Of a DNA stretch of 24,343 nt, positions 23,006-24,343 are shown piece after piece. Where the stretch lies: contig CAYMKI010000034.1 in the NCBI GenBank assembly GCA_964390695.1, positions 1 through 24,343 on the forward strand, read 5' to 3'. The translations under genes were made by a program, and so were the position numbers. Below the pieces are notes generated by a model, which worked only from the letters and a program-made list of their open reading frames with translations, had not been told where the DNA came from and searched no databases. The stretch's first letter is position 1. Every line of letters begins with the position of its first letter. The DNA comes from CAWACC01 sp964390695. GTDB taxonomy: Bacteria; Chlamydiota; Chlamydiia; Chlamydiales; Parachlamydiaceae.

Positions 23006-23773
23006 TTAAATCTGGGAGGTTGTTTCGGGATACTGTTTATCAGGCCCACGATCCCAGTCTCTTGAGGGTCTGTAAAGAGCTACTGCGCGCACATCCTTGA
23101 GTAATGTGTCTGAGGCTTGATAGGGTATTTGTGGACTTTTGGCTTGTGAGTTAAGGTGTTTTTTAATTGTTTTGTTGATGAGACTCAGCCGAAATATATC
23201 CTGTATTTCTAGAGCTCTAGACTGAGGTTCAATCACATTTACCCAATATATAGCTTTGATGATGGGGGTTTTAAAAATATCGATTACAGCATTCATGTCA
23301 GCTCCTGCCCCCAACAAAAATTCGACTATATCTACAGGAATCGATTTATTTAAGCAAGCTACAAAAAGAGGAGATACATTCCCAAAAAGGCGCATCTGCC
23401 CCTCGCGGCTCTCAAGGCATTGCGGCGATAATCGGACGAGATCTTTGATATCTTTTTCAATCTGTGGACTGTACTCTTGAATCGAGTGGTATCCCCATGC
23501 ACCTGTCCACCCGGTAAACAGTGCATCGATCAGATGGGGGCTCGTTCCTCCTTGCTTAGCATTTTTTTCGTATTCAGTATTGTAAGCGCTGTACTTAGCA
23601 ACCAGCTCGAATAGCCGCTTTAAATCGGCGAGCTTACTAACTAGAAGGCTATGTATACGAGTACTTGTTGAAGATAGAAATCCGACCTCACGTGCACATC
23701 TTTTGATTTCACTAGATGTAATCAAATCCGGTTGTTGAAAGCGTTGCACGTATATTGTTAGAGCGTCAATCAT
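23006..23773 (-). CDS. Small ankyrin-like protein
   Basis: I start at the ATG at 23773 (255 aa), with AAGGAG 8 bp upstream; the frame opens further upstream at 23836, but with no ribosome-binding site. Residues 1-125 are helical with no domain I recognise. Around 132-165 one ankyrin repeat is clear: GNVSPLFVACLNKS, then VDIVEFLLGAGADMNAV, followed by a second start FKTPIIKAIYWVN. The first half may hold degenerate repeats (GTSPHLIDALF). No signal peptide. The last ~25 residues are polar and charged. With only one or two good repeats it could be a degraded relative of longer ankyrin effectors. It is first in a - strand run with the barrel and kinase-fold-like genes, separated from them by a hairpin. 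Ankyrin call moderate; host-directed role inferred. Confidence 0.7.
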   Translation of the reverse strand: MIDALTIYVQRFQQPDLITSSEIKRCAREVGFLSSTSTRIHSLLVSKLADLKRLFELVAKYSAYNTEYEKNAKQGGTSPHLIDALFTGWTGAWGYHSIQEYSPQIEKDIKDLVRLSPQCLESREGQMRLFGNVSPLFVACLNKSIPVDIVEFLLGAGADMNAVIDIFKTPIIKAIYWVNVIEPQSRALEIQDIFRLSLINKTIKKHLNSQAKSPQIPYQASDTLLKDVRAVALYRPSRDWDRGPDKQYPETTSQI

Positions 23774-23862
23774 GGCATGTTCTCCTTTTAAATTTGTGTA
23801 ACGAATTAAGAGTAAAAAATACTCAATTATTACCAAAGAGGGTTTTCCACTAAAGATAGTAT

Positions 23863-23934
23863 CAGCAAATTCGATTAATTCATAAATGAAGTTTATGACT
23901 TATACAAGGGTCCAAAATTCCGAGGAATTTGCTG
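23863..23934. promoter_or_regulatory. Inverted repeat upstream of the ankyrin-like gene, possible operator
   Basis: CAGCAAATTC (23863-23872) and its exact complement GAATTTGCTG (23925-23934) are spaced 52 bp apart. The right arm overlaps the palindrome AAATTCCGAGGAATTT (23915-23930). They lie 90-160 bp before the start of the - strand ankyrin-like gene. No regulator is known. Confidence 0.35.
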
Positions 23935-24142
23935 TGAATATAATTTCGAATGGATGTTTGCTGAATTTCACAAAAACACCAAAAAAAACGAGATTTGAGA
24001 GGGAGCAATCCCGGATTTTGCGGGGGTCATGCAGAATTGACATCTAAAAAGAGCAAAAAAATGAGCTAAAAATGAGGAAATCTATCGCGAAAAAAAACGC
24101 GATGCGAAAAAAATGAAAAAAAATTAGCCCTCATGGTAATCC

Positions 24143-24340
24143 TTGGAGGCAAATAAGAAAATAGAGAAAAAAACGCTTGCGAAATTAATTCGAAAGATAG
24201 TATATTTTGAGCTTCGAACGCAAGATGAAAAGCGAGCAAAGCAAACAAGCAGAGCGCGCAAGACAAAAGCGAGACGAATAAATCGCCAGAGAGCGATTAA
24301 GTTGTTTGACAGTAGTAAAAAGACGATGTGCAAGCGATAA
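24143..24340 (+). CDS. Possible small Lys/Arg-rich protein, doubtful
   Basis: The frame gives 65 residues, 24 of them Lys or Arg, and ends in tandem in-frame TAA TAA. Such basic composition recalls chlamydial histone-like proteins, but there is no AK-repeat pattern. The only start codon is TTG at 24143, preceded directly by a stop and without an upstream ribosome-binding site; a GGAGG lies just inside it. The surrounding purine bias alone would produce a Lys/Arg-rich frame. I regard it as probably spurious, or a decayed gene. Confidence 0.2.
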   Translation: MEANKKIEKKTLAKLIRKIVYFELRTQDEKRAKQTSRARKTKARRINRQRAIKLFDSSKKTMCKR

Positions 24341-24343
24341 TAA

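Larger units (their letters stand above)
23837..24343. other. Purine-rich, low-complexity region with palindromes and no convincing gene
   Basis: From about 23970 the + strand is strongly A/G-biased with runs of A and recurring AAAAGCGAG-like words. It contains a hairpin ATCGCG-A8-CGCGAT (24084-24103) and, nearer the ankyrin-like gene, a palindrome AAATTCC-GA-GGAATTT (23915-23930). Read on the - strand it has several T-runs that could end transcripts. A K/R-rich frame (24143-24340) is described separately. No tRNA or known RNA was recognised. Confidence 0.6.

Noticed and set aside
22930..23049. Upstream ATG at 23049 as start of the beta-barrel gene
   Set aside because: It would overlap the ankyrin-like gene and place about 40 residues before a clear signal peptide. 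GAGG lies directly before the ATGs at 22935 and 22929.
23774..23836. ATG at 23836 as start of the ankyrin-like gene
   Set aside because: AAGGAG lies 8 bp before the in-frame ATG at 23773; nothing similar precedes 23836.
24124..24333. 69-codon hydrophobic frame on the - strand
   Set aside because: It is opposite a purine-rich strand, which forces Phe/Leu/Ser codons. No ribosome-binding site and no coherent signal-peptide or membrane pattern.

Overview
The window most likely comes from an amoeba-associated chlamydia (Parachlamydiaceae or a close relative). It carries a CHLPS-family hydrolase (a family I know only from Chlamydiae), a KDO-pathway arabinose-5-phosphate isomerase, a NhaD Na+/H+ antiporter and an isocitrate dehydrogenase. 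The last argues against the animal-pathogenic Chlamydiaceae, which lack this TCA step. It also has several eukaryotic-type domains typical of amoeba symbionts: F-box, BTB/BACK-like, ankyrin and Ser/Thr kinase. The species assignment is inference from gene content; no rRNA or tRNA gene was found.

Layout. 1-2158: 3' part of an S9 peptidase gene, then a closely spaced F-box-like gene. 2159-2648: non-coding, with a long inverted repeat of CTTTGCG-type units and short terminal-repeat-like sequences. 2649-8222: oligoendopeptidase F (-), CHLPS alpha/beta hydrolase (+), RecD-type helicase (-) carrying an in-frame hairpin-rich insertion, and a small exported protein (+). 8244-9689: isocitrate dehydrogenase (-). 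9690-13958: a 4.2-kb AT-rich segment with one large gene combining a putative caspase/gingipain-like (clan CD) protease domain and ankyrin repeats. This segment is bracketed by a 27-bp perfect direct repeat and looks like a later insertion between icd and the KDO isomerase gene. 13959-14927: that isomerase. 14936-17297 (-): a two-gene unit of a small membrane protein and a coiled-coil BTB/BACK-like protein with an acidic tail. 17380-18657: NhaD. 18652-19524 (-): an unrecognised membrane protein. 19835-21304: a eukaryotic-like protein kinase with its own strong promoter. 21372-23773 (-): an ankyrin-like protein, an outer-membrane beta-barrel candidate and an exported kinase-fold-like protein. 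23837-24343: a purine-rich stretch with no convincing gene.

How it fits together. Housekeeping genes (peptidases, recD, icd, kdsD, nhaD) alternate with single putative host-interaction genes. Four different eukaryotic-type modules (F-box, BTB/BACK, ankyrin plus protease, protein kinase) are plausible secreted effectors acting on host ubiquitin ligases, proteolysis or phosphorylation. No secretion signal or host target can be read from the sequence. The points most worth following are the protease-ankyrin gene in its direct-repeat-flanked segment, the hairpin peptide inserted in RecD, and the exported kinase-fold protein overlapping the beta-barrel gene.
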